Assembly (NCBI GenBank): GCA_030840525.1
Contig: JAVEEI010000004.1
Coordinates: 1 to 37,269, forward strand
Direction of reading: 5' to 3'
DNA: 37,269 bases
From: Frankiaceae bacterium
Lineage (GTDB): Bacteria > Actinomycetota > Actinomycetes > JAFAQI01
Both the position numbers and the translations under genes were made by a program. Below are positions 17,274 to 25,072 of the stretch, piece after piece. The notes below the pieces were generated by a model. The model saw nothing but the letters and a program-made list of their open reading frames with translations. It had not been told where the DNA came from and ran no database searches. Position 1 is the stretch's first letter. Each line of letters starts with the position of its first letter.

Positions 17274-17705
17274 TTAGAACGACGCCGGGCAAGCGGTCGT
17301 CGCGGCCGGCTGGAGGCCGCCCTGGCTCGACACGTAGACCCACGCGTGCGTGGCCTTGGTGTCGGTGCCCTTGAGGCAGAACGCGTCGGTCGTGGCGTTC
17401 AGCGTGAGGGTGAAGCTGTTGTTCGCGGAGACGCGGACCGACGAGGTGCCGACGGTGACCGGGGCGCCGGCCGAGGCCTGCGTGATGGTCGCCGGGTACG
17501 CCTGGGTGTCGGTGTACTGGCTCTCCATCTCGTTCGCCAGCGTGCGCAGGTCGGACTTGATGGACGCGTCGACCGCGTTCTTCCGCTGGTTCAGGAACAG
17601 CGGGATCGCGATCGCGGCCAGAATACCGATGATGATCATGACGACGAGGAGCTCGATGAGGGTGAAGCCCTCCTCCTCGCGCATCTTGTGCAGACGAGCG
17701 AGCAT
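17274..17705 (-). CDS. pilA: Major type IV pilin PilA2
   Basis: The tandem twin of the downstream pilin: 143 residues, same 13-residue leader MLARLHKMREEEG and the same helix FTLIELLVVMIIIGILAAIA. The two genes differ at only a few bases over the first 240 or so, then diverge in the last third (for example DAFCLKGTDTKATHAW here against DAFCLVGSDTKATHNW). A ribosome-binding site GGAAGGA precedes the ATG. It has its own TCAAG/GCCGA promoter and terminator but no riboswitch in its leader of about 50 nt. This suggests a constitutive member of a pair whose other member is ligand-controlled. Confidence 0.94.
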   Translation of the reverse strand: MLARLHKMREEEGFTLIELLVVMIIIGILAAIAIPLFLNQRKNAVDASIKSDLRTLANEMESQYTDTQAYPATITQASAGAPVTVGTSSVRVSANNSFTLTLNATTDAFCLKGTDTKATHAWVYVSSQGGLQPAATTACPASF

Positions 17706-17762
17706 TTCGGGTCCTTCCGAAGCAGTTGATGTGAGCCAGGGCCCGGCTCGATGACAACAAGG

Positions 17763-17791
17763 GTTTCGGCCGCAACAGGCATTGCCTTGAG
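17763..17791 (-). promoter_or_regulatory. Sigma-28-like promoter of pilA2
   Basis: CTCAAG (17791-17786), 15 nt, GCCGAAAC (17770-17763) on the minus strand. Predicted start near 17756, giving a leader of about 51 nt with no aptamer landmarks. Confidence 0.75.
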
Positions 17792-17897
17792 CATCGGTAG
17801 GACGATTGACCCGAAAGGACTAACGCCGCCTCAACCGCGAGACCGACGCTGTCGGGCAACCCGGGCAGGCGGGGCGCAATGCCCATTGCCCCCGGGG

Positions 17898-18281
17898 TCA
17901 GTCGCGGGCGGCGTCCGGCGGCTCGGGCTCGTTGCGCAGCAGCATGCCGACCCGCTGCCGGCTGACCCCGAAGACCCGGGCGATGTCGGCGTGCGACATC
18001 CCCTCCTCGACGAGCGCGTGCGCCACCGCCCGGCGTAACGCCGCCGCTGCGGCCCCGAGCCGCTCCTGGTTGCGCGCGACCGTGTCGATGATCGGGGGCG
18101 TCGTACCGTCGATCTGCATCTGGGTATAGGCGATGCCCTGGCGGCGCTGCTCGCGGATGGCCTCCACCCGCTCCATCACGCCCACCCAGGACACGATGTT
18201 GTCGCGAGCGGCGGACAGGATGCCGTCCAGGGCGTCGAGGACGGCGTCGGGCTGGGAAGCCGTAGTGGGAGGGACGGACAC
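17898..18281 (-). CDS. HTH DNA-binding protein within the pilus locus
   Basis: A 127-residue protein with a helical N-terminal region (ILSAARDNIVSWVGVMERVEAIREQRRQG) and a C-terminal helix-turn-helix, ALVEEGMSHADIARVFGVSRQRVGMLLR (about residues 89-116), of the kind seen in small actinobacterial regulators and sigma region-4 folds. GTG 18281 follows GGGAGG in the leader. A 9-bp inverted repeat GGGAGGGAC/GTCCCTCCC spans its start. It lies between pilC and pilA2, on its own, without a TCAAG promoter. I infer a local regulator of pilus genes; the family name and target are unknown. Confidence 0.78.
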   Translation of the reverse strand: MSVPPTTASQPDAVLDALDGILSAARDNIVSWVGVMERVEAIREQRRQGIAYTQMQIDGTTPPIIDTVARNQERLGAAAAALRRAVAHALVEEGMSHADIARVFGVSRQRVGMLLRNEPEPPDAARD

Positions 18282-18299
18282 GCGCCAATTGTCCCTCCC
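18267..18299. promoter_or_regulatory. Inverted repeat over the start of the HTH gene (possible operator)
   Basis: GGGAGGGAC (18267-18275) and GTCCCTCCC (18291-18299), perfect arms 15 bp apart, flank the GTG start at 18281. It could be an autoregulatory operator, or an mRNA hairpin that masks the ribosome-binding site. A similar pair with 5-bp spacing occurs at the predicted pilT transcription start. Confidence 0.55.
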
Positions 18300-18406
18300 C
18301 GCGCCCGGTGGCGGCCAAGGAGGTGGGCCTCAGTGCGGCCGGGCCATGCCGGTGCGCCGCGAGGGGTTTTCGGAAGTCACGAGCGACACGTTCGCACGGA
18401 CGGATG

Positions 18407-18440
18407 CGGAAGGCCCCGGCGTTTCCGCCGGGGCCTTCCG
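18407..18440 (-). terminator. Hairpin terminator after pilC
   Basis: CGGAAGGCCCCGGCG (18407-18421) pairs perfectly with CGCCGGGGCCTTCCG (18426-18440), 15-bp stem, loop TTTC, 17 nt beyond the pilC stop. There is no U-tract. Confidence 0.88.
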
Positions 18441-18457
18441 TCACGCGCCAGGTCAGG

Positions 18458-19693
18458 TCAGCTCTGCTTGGCGACCAGGTCGTAGATGTGGAAGATCGGC
18501 AGGTAGAGGCAGATGATCATCGAGCCGACGATGCCGCCGAGGACCGCGATCATCAGCGGCTCGATCATGGCGGTCAGCGCCTCGGTCGTCGCCTCGACCT
18601 CCTGGTCGTAGAACTCGGAGATCTTGTGCAGCATCGAGTCGAGCGCGCCGGTGTCCTCGCCGACGGCCATCATCTGCACGACCATCGGCGGGAAGACGTC
18701 GTGGTTCTTCAGCGGGCCGGCCAGCGACTCACCGCTGCGGACGCTGTCCTGCACGTCGTGCACCGCATTGGCGATGACCACGTTGCCGCTCGTGTCGGCG
18801 ACGATCTCGAGCGCCTGAAGGATCGGTACGCCGGAGTGCATCATCGTGCCGAGGTTGCGGGTGAACCGCGACAGCGCGATCTTCTGGAACAGGCTGCCGA
18901 AGATCGGCATCTTCAGCTTCATCGGGTCGACGACGTTGCGCACCTGCGGGGTGTGCTTGTACTTCTGCCACGCGATGAAGCCCACGATCGAGCCGACCAC
19001 GCCGATCGGGAACATGAACTTGAACGCGTGCGAGATGTTGACCAGCATCTGCGTCGGCGCGGGGAGCTTGCCGCCGAGCTGCTTGTAGAGGTTCGCGAAC
19101 GTCGGTACGACGAACAGCAGCATGCCGGTGACGGCCATCATCGCGATGATGAAGACGACGACGGGGTACGTCATCGCGGCCTTGACCTTGCCGCGCAGCT
19201 TGACCTCGGACTCGTAGTTCGCCGCGATCTGCAGCAGCACGGAGTCGAGGAAGCCGCCGACCTCGCCGGCCTTGCACATGTTGACCATGAGCGGCGGGAA
19301 CACCCGCGGGTGCTTGCCCATCGACGCCGACAGCGAGTTGCCGGACTCGACGTCGTTGCGGACCTCGCCGAGAATCCTTGCCAGCTCTGAGTTCTCGGTC
19401 TGCTCGGTCAGGATCGTCAGCGCGCGCAGCAGCGACAGGCCGGAGTTGATCATCGTCGCGAACTGGCGCGCGAGGATGGCCAGGTCCTTGAGCTTCACCT
19501 TCTTGCCGAAGCCCGGGATCTTGATCTCCTTCTTCAAGCCCGCGTTCGACTCGGAGATGCTCACCGGGGCATAGCCCATCGACTTCAGCCGCTGGACGAC
19601 CGCGGTCTGCGACTCACCCTCGAGGGTGCCGCTGACCAGCTTGCCGGCCTTGTCCCGGACCGAGTACTGGAACGTCGTAGTCGCTGTTGCCAT
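18458..19693 (-). CDS. pilC: Type IV pilus platform protein PilC
   Basis: PilC (GspF family) is the inner-membrane platform on which PilB and PilT act. The 411-residue length is typical. Features are an N-terminal ATTTFQYSVRDKAGKLVSG strand region, then two GspF domains (about 72-195 and 275-400), each with the family start: LARQFATMINSGLSLLRAL and FTRNLGTMMHSGVPILQALE. Three hydrophobic segments are seen (about 175-195, 220-240, 375-398). ATG 19693 has GAGG upstream and lies 13 bp after pilT, so both are driven by the pilT promoter. It ends at a strong hairpin. Confidence 0.95.
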   Translation of the reverse strand: MATATTTFQYSVRDKAGKLVSGTLEGESQTAVVQRLKSMGYAPVSISESNAGLKKEIKIPGFGKKVKLKDLAILARQFATMINSGLSLLRALTILTEQTENSELARILGEVRNDVESGNSLSASMGKHPRVFPPLMVNMCKAGEVGGFLDSVLLQIAANYESEVKLRGKVKAAMTYPVVVFIIAMMAVTGMLLFVVPTFANLYKQLGGKLPAPTQMLVNISHAFKFMFPIGVVGSIVGFIAWQKYKHTPQVRNVVDPMKLKMPIFGSLFQKIALSRFTRNLGTMMHSGVPILQALEIVADTSGNVVIANAVHDVQDSVRSGESLAGPLKNHDVFPPMVVQMMAVGEDTGALDSMLHKISEFYDQEVEATTEALTAMIEPLMIAVLGGIVGSMIICLYLPIFHIYDLVAKQS

Positions 19694-19706
19694 CTCTCAA
19701 CGCCTC

Positions 19707-21110
19707 TCAGGCCCGGCCGCAAAGCCGGTTGAAGTCCTCGACGTGGTGGCACTTCTCGAGGCCGGTGTCGTACGCGATCTTTCCGGCCTTGACGAGCTCC
19801 GAGAGGTGCTGGTCCATGGTGTGCATGCCATGCCGGCCACCGGCCTGCAGAGCGCTGTAGATCTGGTGCGTCTTGCCTTCGCGAATCAGGTTGCGGATAG
19901 CGGGTGTCGCGACGAGAACCTCGGTCGCGACGACCCGGCCCTGACCGTCGACCGACTTCGCCAGGGTCTGGCAGACGACGCCCTGGAGCGCGCCGGCGAG
20001 CTGGACCCGCACCTGCTGCTGCTGGTGCGGCGGGAACACGTCGATGACACGGTCGATCGTCTGCGCCGCGTCCTGCGTGTGCAGGGTCGCGAAGACGAGG
20101 TGGCCGGTCTCGGCCGCGGTGAGCGCGACGGAGATCGTCTCGAGGTCACGCATCTCGCCGACGAGGATGATGTCGGGGTCCTGGCGCAGCACGTGCTTCA
20201 GCGCGTTCTGGAACGACCAGGTGTCCTCGCCGACCTCGCGCTGGTTGACCAGGCACGACTTGTGCCGGTGCAGGAACTCGATCGGGTCCTCGACCGTCAT
20301 GATGTGGTCGCGGCGCTGCCGGTTGGCGAGGTCGACCAGCGACGCGAGCGTCGTCGACTTACCCGAACCGGTCGGGCCGGTGACGAGGACGAACCCGCGC
20401 GGCAGCATCGCGAAGTTGCTGATGGACGGCGGGATGCCGAGGTCTTCGAGCGCCTTGATTTCGTAGGGAATCAAACGGAAAGCGGCGCCGAGTGCGTCCC
20501 GCTGGCGGTAAAGGTTGACGCGGAAACGGGCCTTGCCGGGGACGGCGTACGCGAAGTCGAGCTCGAGCTCCTCCTCGAACTTCTCCCGCTGCCGTTGGGT
20601 GAGGATCGCGTACATCATCCGCTGGATGACCGGCGGCGTGAGGATCGGCCGGTCCTCGAGCTGGCCGAGCGAGCCGTGCAGCCGGATGGTCGGCCGGGCG
20701 CCCGCGGTGATGTGCAGGTCGGACGCCCCCTTGTCGAGCACCTCGACGAGCAGCTCGGTGAGCAGGCTCGCCTCGAACGCGCTGTCCTCCTCGATCGCCG
20801 ACCGGCCCACGCTCTCGTGCGCGTCGTGGCCGCCGGAGGCCGGCGAGGAAGGCGCCTGGCTCTGCGCCGGCGGCTCGGCCGGCACATGGGGTGCCGGCAT
20901 GGCAGCCGCGGGGTCGATGCCGTACGGCGCGGGCGGCGCCGGCACGGTGGGAGCCGGCGCGGACACCGGCGGAACGGTAGCGGCGGCCGACGTGAACGGG
21001 GACGCGCTCTGCTCGGGCACGGAGGCCGGCGCATGGGCCGCGGGCGGTGGCACCGAAGCGGCCGTAGCGGCCGTCTCCGGGCTCCAGTCGGGGTCGAGCG
21101 GGCTCACCAC
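19707..21110 (-). CDS. pilT: Type IV pilus retraction ATPase PilT with Pro/Ala-rich N-terminal extension
   Basis: PilT is the hexameric ATPase that disassembles and retracts pili. The 467-residue protein has Walker A GPTGSGKSTTLASL, the Asp box HIMTVEDPIEFLH, Walker B DIILVGEMRDLET, a His box ATLHTQDAAQTIDR, and the PilT signature AIRNLIREGKTHQI. The core begins near LLTELLVEVLDKGASDLHI; before it are about 110 Ala/Pro/Ser-rich residues not found in standard PilT (about 350 aa). GTG 21110 is chosen: AAAGGTGG lies upstream, and the other candidate (GTG 21188) falls within the predicted promoter. PilC follows after 13 bp. Confidence 0.93.
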   Translation of the reverse strand: MVSPLDPDWSPETAATAASVPPPAAHAPASVPEQSASPFTSAAATVPPVSAPAPTVPAPPAPYGIDPAAAMPAPHVPAEPPAQSQAPSSPASGGHDAHESVGRSAIEEDSAFEASLLTELLVEVLDKGASDLHITAGARPTIRLHGSLGQLEDRPILTPPVIQRMMYAILTQRQREKFEEELELDFAYAVPGKARFRVNLYRQRDALGAAFRLIPYEIKALEDLGIPPSISNFAMLPRGFVLVTGPTGSGKSTTLASLVDLANRQRRDHIMTVEDPIEFLHRHKSCLVNQREVGEDTWSFQNALKHVLRQDPDIILVGEMRDLETISVALTAAETGHLVFATLHTQDAAQTIDRVIDVFPPHQQQQVRVQLAGALQGVVCQTLAKSVDGQGRVVATEVLVATPAIRNLIREGKTHQIYSALQAGGRHGMHTMDQHLSELVKAGKIAYDTGLEKCHHVEDFNRLCGRA

Positions 21111-21152
21111 GTCGCGTCCACCTTTACGGCAAGGGGTCAAGTCGGTCTCGGT

Positions 21153-21198
21153 AGGGACGTACGGTCCCTCCTGCGGTGCATCGGTCACGTACGTCCCT
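21153..21198. promoter_or_regulatory. GGGAC/GTCCC half-sites around the pilT transcription start
   Basis: AGGGACGTACG (21153-21163) and CGTACGTCCCT (21188-21198) form an 11-bp perfect inverted repeat centred near 21175, on the predicted pilT -10/start region. The inner AGGGAC-N5-GTCCCT (21153-21169) is a second palindrome that would form a hairpin at the very 5' end of the mRNA. Candidate operator; the half-sites resemble those at the HTH gene. Confidence 0.55.
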
Positions 21199-21206
21199 GC
21201 CTTGAG
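21178..21206 (-). promoter_or_regulatory. Sigma-28-like promoter of pilT-pilC
   Basis: CTCAAG (21206-21201), 15 nt, ACCGATGC (21185-21178) on the minus strand. The -10 starts with A instead of G. Predicted start near 21171, about 60 nt before the preferred pilT GTG. Confidence 0.7.
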
Positions 21207-21264
21207 CCGTACGGCGTACGAGGCTTGCGCCGCTCAGCGGGCACCGGCGCGACCCCTCCCCCAC

Positions 21265-21325
21265 GTCGAGTGCGACGTTGTTCGTCTTCTCAGCGGCTCA
21301 GAAGACGAAGTTCGTCACACTCGAC
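21265..21325. repeat. Dispersed long hairpin element, copy 1
   Basis: A 26-nt arm starting GTCGAGTGCGACG (21265-21290) is repeated inverted, with four mismatches, at 21300-21325 (ending CACACTCGAC). The loop contains CAGCGGCTC. Nearly the same hairpin occurs at 36928-36982. It lies 27 bp past the pilB stop and upstream of the pilT promoter, so it may end pilB transcription. Confidence 0.85.
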
Positions 21326-21351
21326 GGAAAAGAACGGGAAAGCACGGGGCC

Positions 21352-23016
21352 TCAGACGACGACGCGGAGGATCTCTTCGAGGGTGGTGACGCCGTCGAGC
21401 ACCTTGGCCATGCCGTCGTCGCGCAGCGTCTTCATGCCCTGCTCGCGCGCGACCTGGCCGATGACCGCCGCCGACGCCCGTTCGACCGCGAGCCGCTCGA
21501 TCTCCTCGCTGACCGGCATCACCTCGTGCAGCGCGAGCCGGCCCTTGTAGCCGGTCTTCGCGCACGCGGAGCAGCCGACGGCGCGGTACAGCGTCGGCAG
21601 CGGCTCCCCCTCGGCCCACGGGAACCTGGCCTGCCGCAACGTCTCCGCCTCGGGCACGTAGGCCTCGCGGCACTTCGCGCACAGCCGCCGGGCGAGCCGC
21701 TGGGCGAGGATGCAGTCGAGCGCGGAGCCGACGAGGAACGGCTCGATGCCCATCTCCACCAGCCGCGTGATCGCGCTCGGCGCGTCGTTGGTGTGCAGCG
21801 TCGACAGCACCAGGTGACCGGTGAGCGCGGCCTCGATCGCGATCTGCGCGGTCTCGTGGTCGCGGACCTCGCCGATGAGGACGACGTCGGGGTCGGACCG
21901 CAGGATCGAGCGCAGCGCGCTGGCGAACGACAGGCCCGCCTTCGTATTGGTCTGCACCTGGTTGATGCCCGGGATCCGGTACTCGACCGGGTCCTCGACG
22001 GTGATGACGTTGATCTCCGGCTTGGAGACGATGTTCAGCGTCGCGTAAAGAGTCGTTGACTTACCCGAGCCGGTCGGGCCGGTGACCAGGATCATCCCGT
22101 ACGGCTTGGTGAAACTGACCGCGTAGCGCTCGTAGTTGTCGTCGCGGAAGCCGAGGTCCGACAGCTTGAGCATCGCGGTGCTGTTGTCCAGCACCCGCAT
22201 GACGACCTTCTCGCCCCACACCGTCGGCAGCGTCGCGACCCGGAGGTCGATCTTCTTCTGGTTGACCGTGACCGACAGCCGGCCGTCCTGCGGGATCCGG
22301 CGCTCGGCGATGTTGATGTCAGACATGATCTTCAGCCGGCTGATGACGCCGGACTGGATGTTCTTCGGCGAGCGCATGATCTCGTGCAGCACGCCGTCGA
22401 TCCGGAAGCGCACCCGCAGGTCGCGCTCGGTCGGCTCGATGTGGATGTCGGACGCGCGGTCCTGGATCGCCTGGGTGATCAGCAGATTGACGAACTTGAC
22501 GATCGGCGCGTCTTCGACGACGTCCTTGAGCGAGCTGAGGTCGTCGTCCTCGTCGGTGTTGTCGAGCGCCATCGTGAGGTCGTCGAGGTCGCCGTCGGCG
22601 CGGTGCACGCGGTTGAACGCGGCGGTCACGTCGGCCTTGGTCGCGACGACCGGCTTCACCTCGGCGCCGGTCAGCGAGCGGATGTCGTCGATCGCGAACA
22701 CGTTCGCGGGGTCCGACATCGCGACGAGCAGGCGGCCTTCGTCGTAACCGATGGGCAGCGCGTTGTAGCGGCGGCACACCGTCGCCGGCACGGACGCGAC
22801 CGCGGCGCCGTCGAGCGGGTAGTCGGAGAGGTCGACGAACTTCAGCCCGATCTGCTGCGCGAGCGCGGCGACGAGCTGGCTCTCGGTGAGGACGCCACGC
22901 TCGACGAGCACGCGACCGAGCGCGCGGCCGGCCCGCTGGTGCTCCTCGTACGCGGCCGACAGCTGCTCCTGCGTGACCAGCCCGCCCTCGAGCAGGATGT
23001 CACCGAGCTGCTTCAC
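21352..23016 (-). CDS. pilB: Type IV pilus extension ATPase PilB with two MshEN motifs
   Basis: PilB powers pilus assembly. The 554-residue protein opens with two MshEN-type c-di-GMP-binding motifs: QLGDILLEGGLVTQEQLSAA (3-22) and ALGRVLVERGVLTESQLVAA (32-51). The C-terminal ATPase has Walker A GPTGSGKSTTLYATLN, Asp box VITVEDPVEYRIPG, Walker B DVVLIGEVRDHETAQ, His box STLHTNDAPSAITR, and a zinc-binding tetracysteine (LCAKC and GCSACAKTGYKGR). GTG 23016 is 3 bp past the small upstream gene, within the roadblock operon. It ends just before the hairpin element. Known MshEN ATPases are c-di-GMP receptors; binding here is inferred from the motifs. Confidence 0.95.
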   Translation of the reverse strand: MKQLGDILLEGGLVTQEQLSAAYEEHQRAGRALGRVLVERGVLTESQLVAALAQQIGLKFVDLSDYPLDGAAVASVPATVCRRYNALPIGYDEGRLLVAMSDPANVFAIDDIRSLTGAEVKPVVATKADVTAAFNRVHRADGDLDDLTMALDNTDEDDDLSSLKDVVEDAPIVKFVNLLITQAIQDRASDIHIEPTERDLRVRFRIDGVLHEIMRSPKNIQSGVISRLKIMSDINIAERRIPQDGRLSVTVNQKKIDLRVATLPTVWGEKVVMRVLDNSTAMLKLSDLGFRDDNYERYAVSFTKPYGMILVTGPTGSGKSTTLYATLNIVSKPEINVITVEDPVEYRIPGINQVQTNTKAGLSFASALRSILRSDPDVVLIGEVRDHETAQIAIEAALTGHLVLSTLHTNDAPSAITRLVEMGIEPFLVGSALDCILAQRLARRLCAKCREAYVPEAETLRQARFPWAEGEPLPTLYRAVGCSACAKTGYKGRLALHEVMPVSEEIERLAVERASAAVIGQVAREQGMKTLRDDGMAKVLDGVTTLEEILRVVV

Positions 23017-23019
23017 GTC

Positions 23020-23277
23020 TTATTCCTCGGCGGAGTTGGGCGGGTCTTGAACGAGTAGGTCCGCGACGGCCCGCAACGCGACCGCATTCGGGTGCGACGC
23101 GGCGAGCTCGACCTCAGTCCCGTCGGCAAACCCGAGGCGTACGGCGGGGTCCGGCTGGGCCGGCTGGGCCGGCACCGGTGGCGGTACGGCCGGCTGCGCC
23201 CACGCCGCGGAGTGGCGCGGTGCATACGGGACGTACCCGGCGTCCGCCGTACGCCGGCGCCGACGGAACAGCCGCAT
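23020..23277 (-). CDS. Small hypothetical protein in the pilB operon
   Basis: An 85-residue protein not recognised. The N-terminus is very basic (MRLFRRRRRTADAG), followed by a Pro/Ala/Gln linker (about 27-46, with PAQPAQPDPA) and a compact C-terminal part, RLGFADGTEVELAASHPNAV. There is no transmembrane segment. ATG 23277 is 1 bp after the GTPase stop and its TAA is 3 bp before pilB, so the reading frame is well supported by tight packing. It might tether or adapt the GTPase to PilB, a guess from position. Confidence 0.68.
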   Translation of the reverse strand: MRLFRRRRRTADAGYVPYAPRHSAAWAQPAVPPPVPAQPAQPDPAVRLGFADGTEVELAASHPNAVALRAVADLLVQDPPNSAEE

Positions 23278-23278
23278 G

Positions 23279-23863
23279 TCAGGCCTGAGCTGCCGCGGCG
23301 CCGTCCAGCGTGTCCACGACGGCGTACAGCAGGGCCAGCAGCACCGACTTGACCGACTCGCGGTCGGTTGCGTCGCACGGTACGACGGGGACGTGCGGGT
23401 CGAGGTCGAGCGTCTTGCGGATCCGCTCCTCCTCGGCCTCGTCCATGCCTTCGGCCCGGTTGAGCCCGACGACGAACGGCACCCGCGCCATCCGCCGGAA
23501 CGCGTCGAGGATGCCGACGGCCTCGTCGAGCGAGTCCGGCCGGGTCGCGTCGACGAGCAGCACGTAGCCGAGCATGCCCTCGCCGAGGATCTCCCACATG
23601 AAGTCGAACCGGTCCTGCCCCGGCGTACCGAACAGGTAGAGCACGAGCTCGCGGTCGATCGTGATCCGGCCGAAGTCCATCGCGACCGTGGTGTCGGTCT
23701 TGCGCGAGCGAGTCTCGTCGGTGATGCCTTTTTCCGTTGACAGCACAGTGATTTCGCTGATCGTGCGAATGAGCGTCGTCTTGCCGGCCGCGAACGGGCC
23801 GGTGACGACGATCTTCACTGCGGTGCCCGCCGTACGGCGACGGATGCGGTTCGTTGCGCTCAT
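23279..23863 (-). CDS. Small Ras-like GTPase (CvnD/MglA-like)
   Basis: A 194-residue cytosolic GTP-binding protein. G1/P-loop is VTGPFAAGKTTLIRTI (about 19-34); a switch region includes TTVAMDFGRITID; G3 is FGTPGQDRFDFMW; G4 is atypical, GLNRAEG in place of NKxD; and PCDATDRESV is a G5-like end. Such GTPases pair with roadblock/LC7 proteins in actinobacterial Cvn operons, and MglA/MglB control T4P polarity in Myxococcus. Here it is with a roadblock gene and pilB, which suggests control of the pilus motor. ATG 23863 lies 1 bp past the DUF4388 gene. Confidence 0.87.
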   Translation of the reverse strand: MSATNRIRRRTAGTAVKIVVTGPFAAGKTTLIRTISEITVLSTEKGITDETRSRKTDTTVAMDFGRITIDRELVLYLFGTPGQDRFDFMWEILGEGMLGYVLLVDATRPDSLDEAVGILDAFRRMARVPFVVGLNRAEGMDEAEEERIRKTLDLDPHVPVVPCDATDRESVKSVLLALLYAVVDTLDGAAAAQA

Positions 23864-23864
23864 G

Positions 23865-25037
23865 TCACAACCCCCGCACGCCGGCGATGAGACGGAGGAG
23901 AAGGCTCTTGTTCACGCTCGGGTCCCGTTCGATGTACGACGCCGCCGCGGCTGTCGGTGCGGGCGCGCCGCCGGCGACGGCAGCGACTGCGGGCATCGGC
24001 TCCTCCGGGTGCTCCGGTTGGCGCGGCGGCAGGAAGGGCTCCGGCCGCTTCGGGGTGATCTCGGCTCTGCGTGCCGTCGTCGAACCGCCCGCGATGGAGC
24101 GGACCGCGGCGACCGGCTCGTCGTCGTCTTCTTCGTCCTCTTCGTCGTCGTCGTCGTCGTCGCTGCCGTCCATGACGATGTCCTCGACGACGGGGTCCTC
24201 GACAATGACGGGGTCCTCGACCGCGACCGGCGCGGCGGGCGCGGCGGGAGCAGTCGCGGGCTCCGGCGGCGCGACCGGCGCGACGCCTTCCAGCCGAGCG
24301 AGCAGCTCGTGCTTGCGGGTGAGCGAGCCGGTCTCGTCGCCTTCGGCGGTGCGCAGCAGGCCGCGCTCGACGAGGTCGGCGAGCGACGACGCGACGGTGA
24401 ACTCGCCGCGGCCGGCCAACGCGACGATGGCCGCGACGGTGCGGCGGCCGTCAACGAGCGCGAGCAGGGTCCACTCGTCGCGGCTGAGCACCGGGTCGGC
24501 GGCGGGGCTGGTGACGATCGAGAGCACGGACTGCGGCGACGGGAGCGTGGTCGCGACCTTGCCCCACTGGTCGAGCCGGCGGCGCGCCTCGGCGACGACG
24601 TCGTCGACCTGGCGGGAGATGCCGACGTCGTCGGGGTTGGGCTCGTCGACGACGAACGCGAAGTCGCCCTCGGGCCAGCGCAGCAGGTCGAAGACGGTGT
24701 CGACGACGTGCTCGCCGCCGATGTCGTGCAGCGCGCCTTCCTCGACCGCGCCGGCCTGCTGAAGCGCGCGGACGACGCCGAGACCGTCCTCGGCGAGCGA
24801 CCGGTCGACCGCGTCGGCGAGCGCGGCGTCCGCGACCAGGCCGGACCCGACGACACGGCGGGCGAACGCCTGCCGGCCTACGTCGGAGGCACCGCCGGTC
24901 AGGGCGCCGGTGGTGAACCACACGACGCCGTGCGCGCCGGCGCGACGCAGATGCAGCCCGCCGGTCTTCTTCGTCATGCTCAGCAGAGCGAAGATGTCCG
25001 GCAAGCTGAAGGCGTCGAGCGAGCCTTCGAGTCTCAC
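23865..25037 (-). CDS. DUF4388 (PATAN) domain protein
   Basis: A 390-residue cytosolic protein. The N-terminal 100 or so residues match DUF4388/PATAN: LEGSLDAFSLPDIFALLSMTKKTGGLHLRRAG, then VWFTTGALTGGASD. A middle part (about 175-260) looks like a winged-helix (DEWTLLALVDGRRTVAAIVAL). This is followed by a Pro/Val linker, a strikingly acidic run (about 292-307, only Asp and Glu), and a Pro-rich tail ending KSLLLRLIAGVRGL. PATAN domains occur in regulators of surface motility. Context implies a partner of the roadblock/GTPase pair. GTG 25037 is the only sensible start; it lies 35 bp after the roadblock gene. Confidence 0.82.
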   Translation of the reverse strand: MRLEGSLDAFSLPDIFALLSMTKKTGGLHLRRAGAHGVVWFTTGALTGGASDVGRQAFARRVVGSGLVADAALADAVDRSLAEDGLGVVRALQQAGAVEEGALHDIGGEHVVDTVFDLLRWPEGDFAFVVDEPNPDDVGISRQVDDVVAEARRRLDQWGKVATTLPSPQSVLSIVTSPAADPVLSRDEWTLLALVDGRRTVAAIVALAGRGEFTVASSLADLVERGLLRTAEGDETGSLTRKHELLARLEGVAPVAPPEPATAPAAPAAPVAVEDPVIVEDPVVEDIVMDGSDDDDDDEEDEEDDDEPVAAVRSIAGGSTTARRAEITPKRPEPFLPPRQPEHPEEPMPAVAAVAGGAPAPTAAAASYIERDPSVNKSLLLRLIAGVRGL

Positions 25038-25072
25038 AGCGGCCTCAATACGGGAACGTCAGCGGGCGGGGG

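Noticed and set aside
17821-17897. Possible second GEMM-like sequence upstream of pilA2 (GGGGGCAA and CCCGGGTTGCCC)
   Set aside because: It lacks the GCAAAGC core and lies upstream of the predicted pilA2 promoter, so it would not be in the pilA2 leader; at best a decayed relic.
21110-21188. GTG 21188 as the pilT start
   Set aside because: It lies within the predicted promoter spacer, upstream of the likely transcription start; the GTG at 21110 has a good ribosome-binding site.
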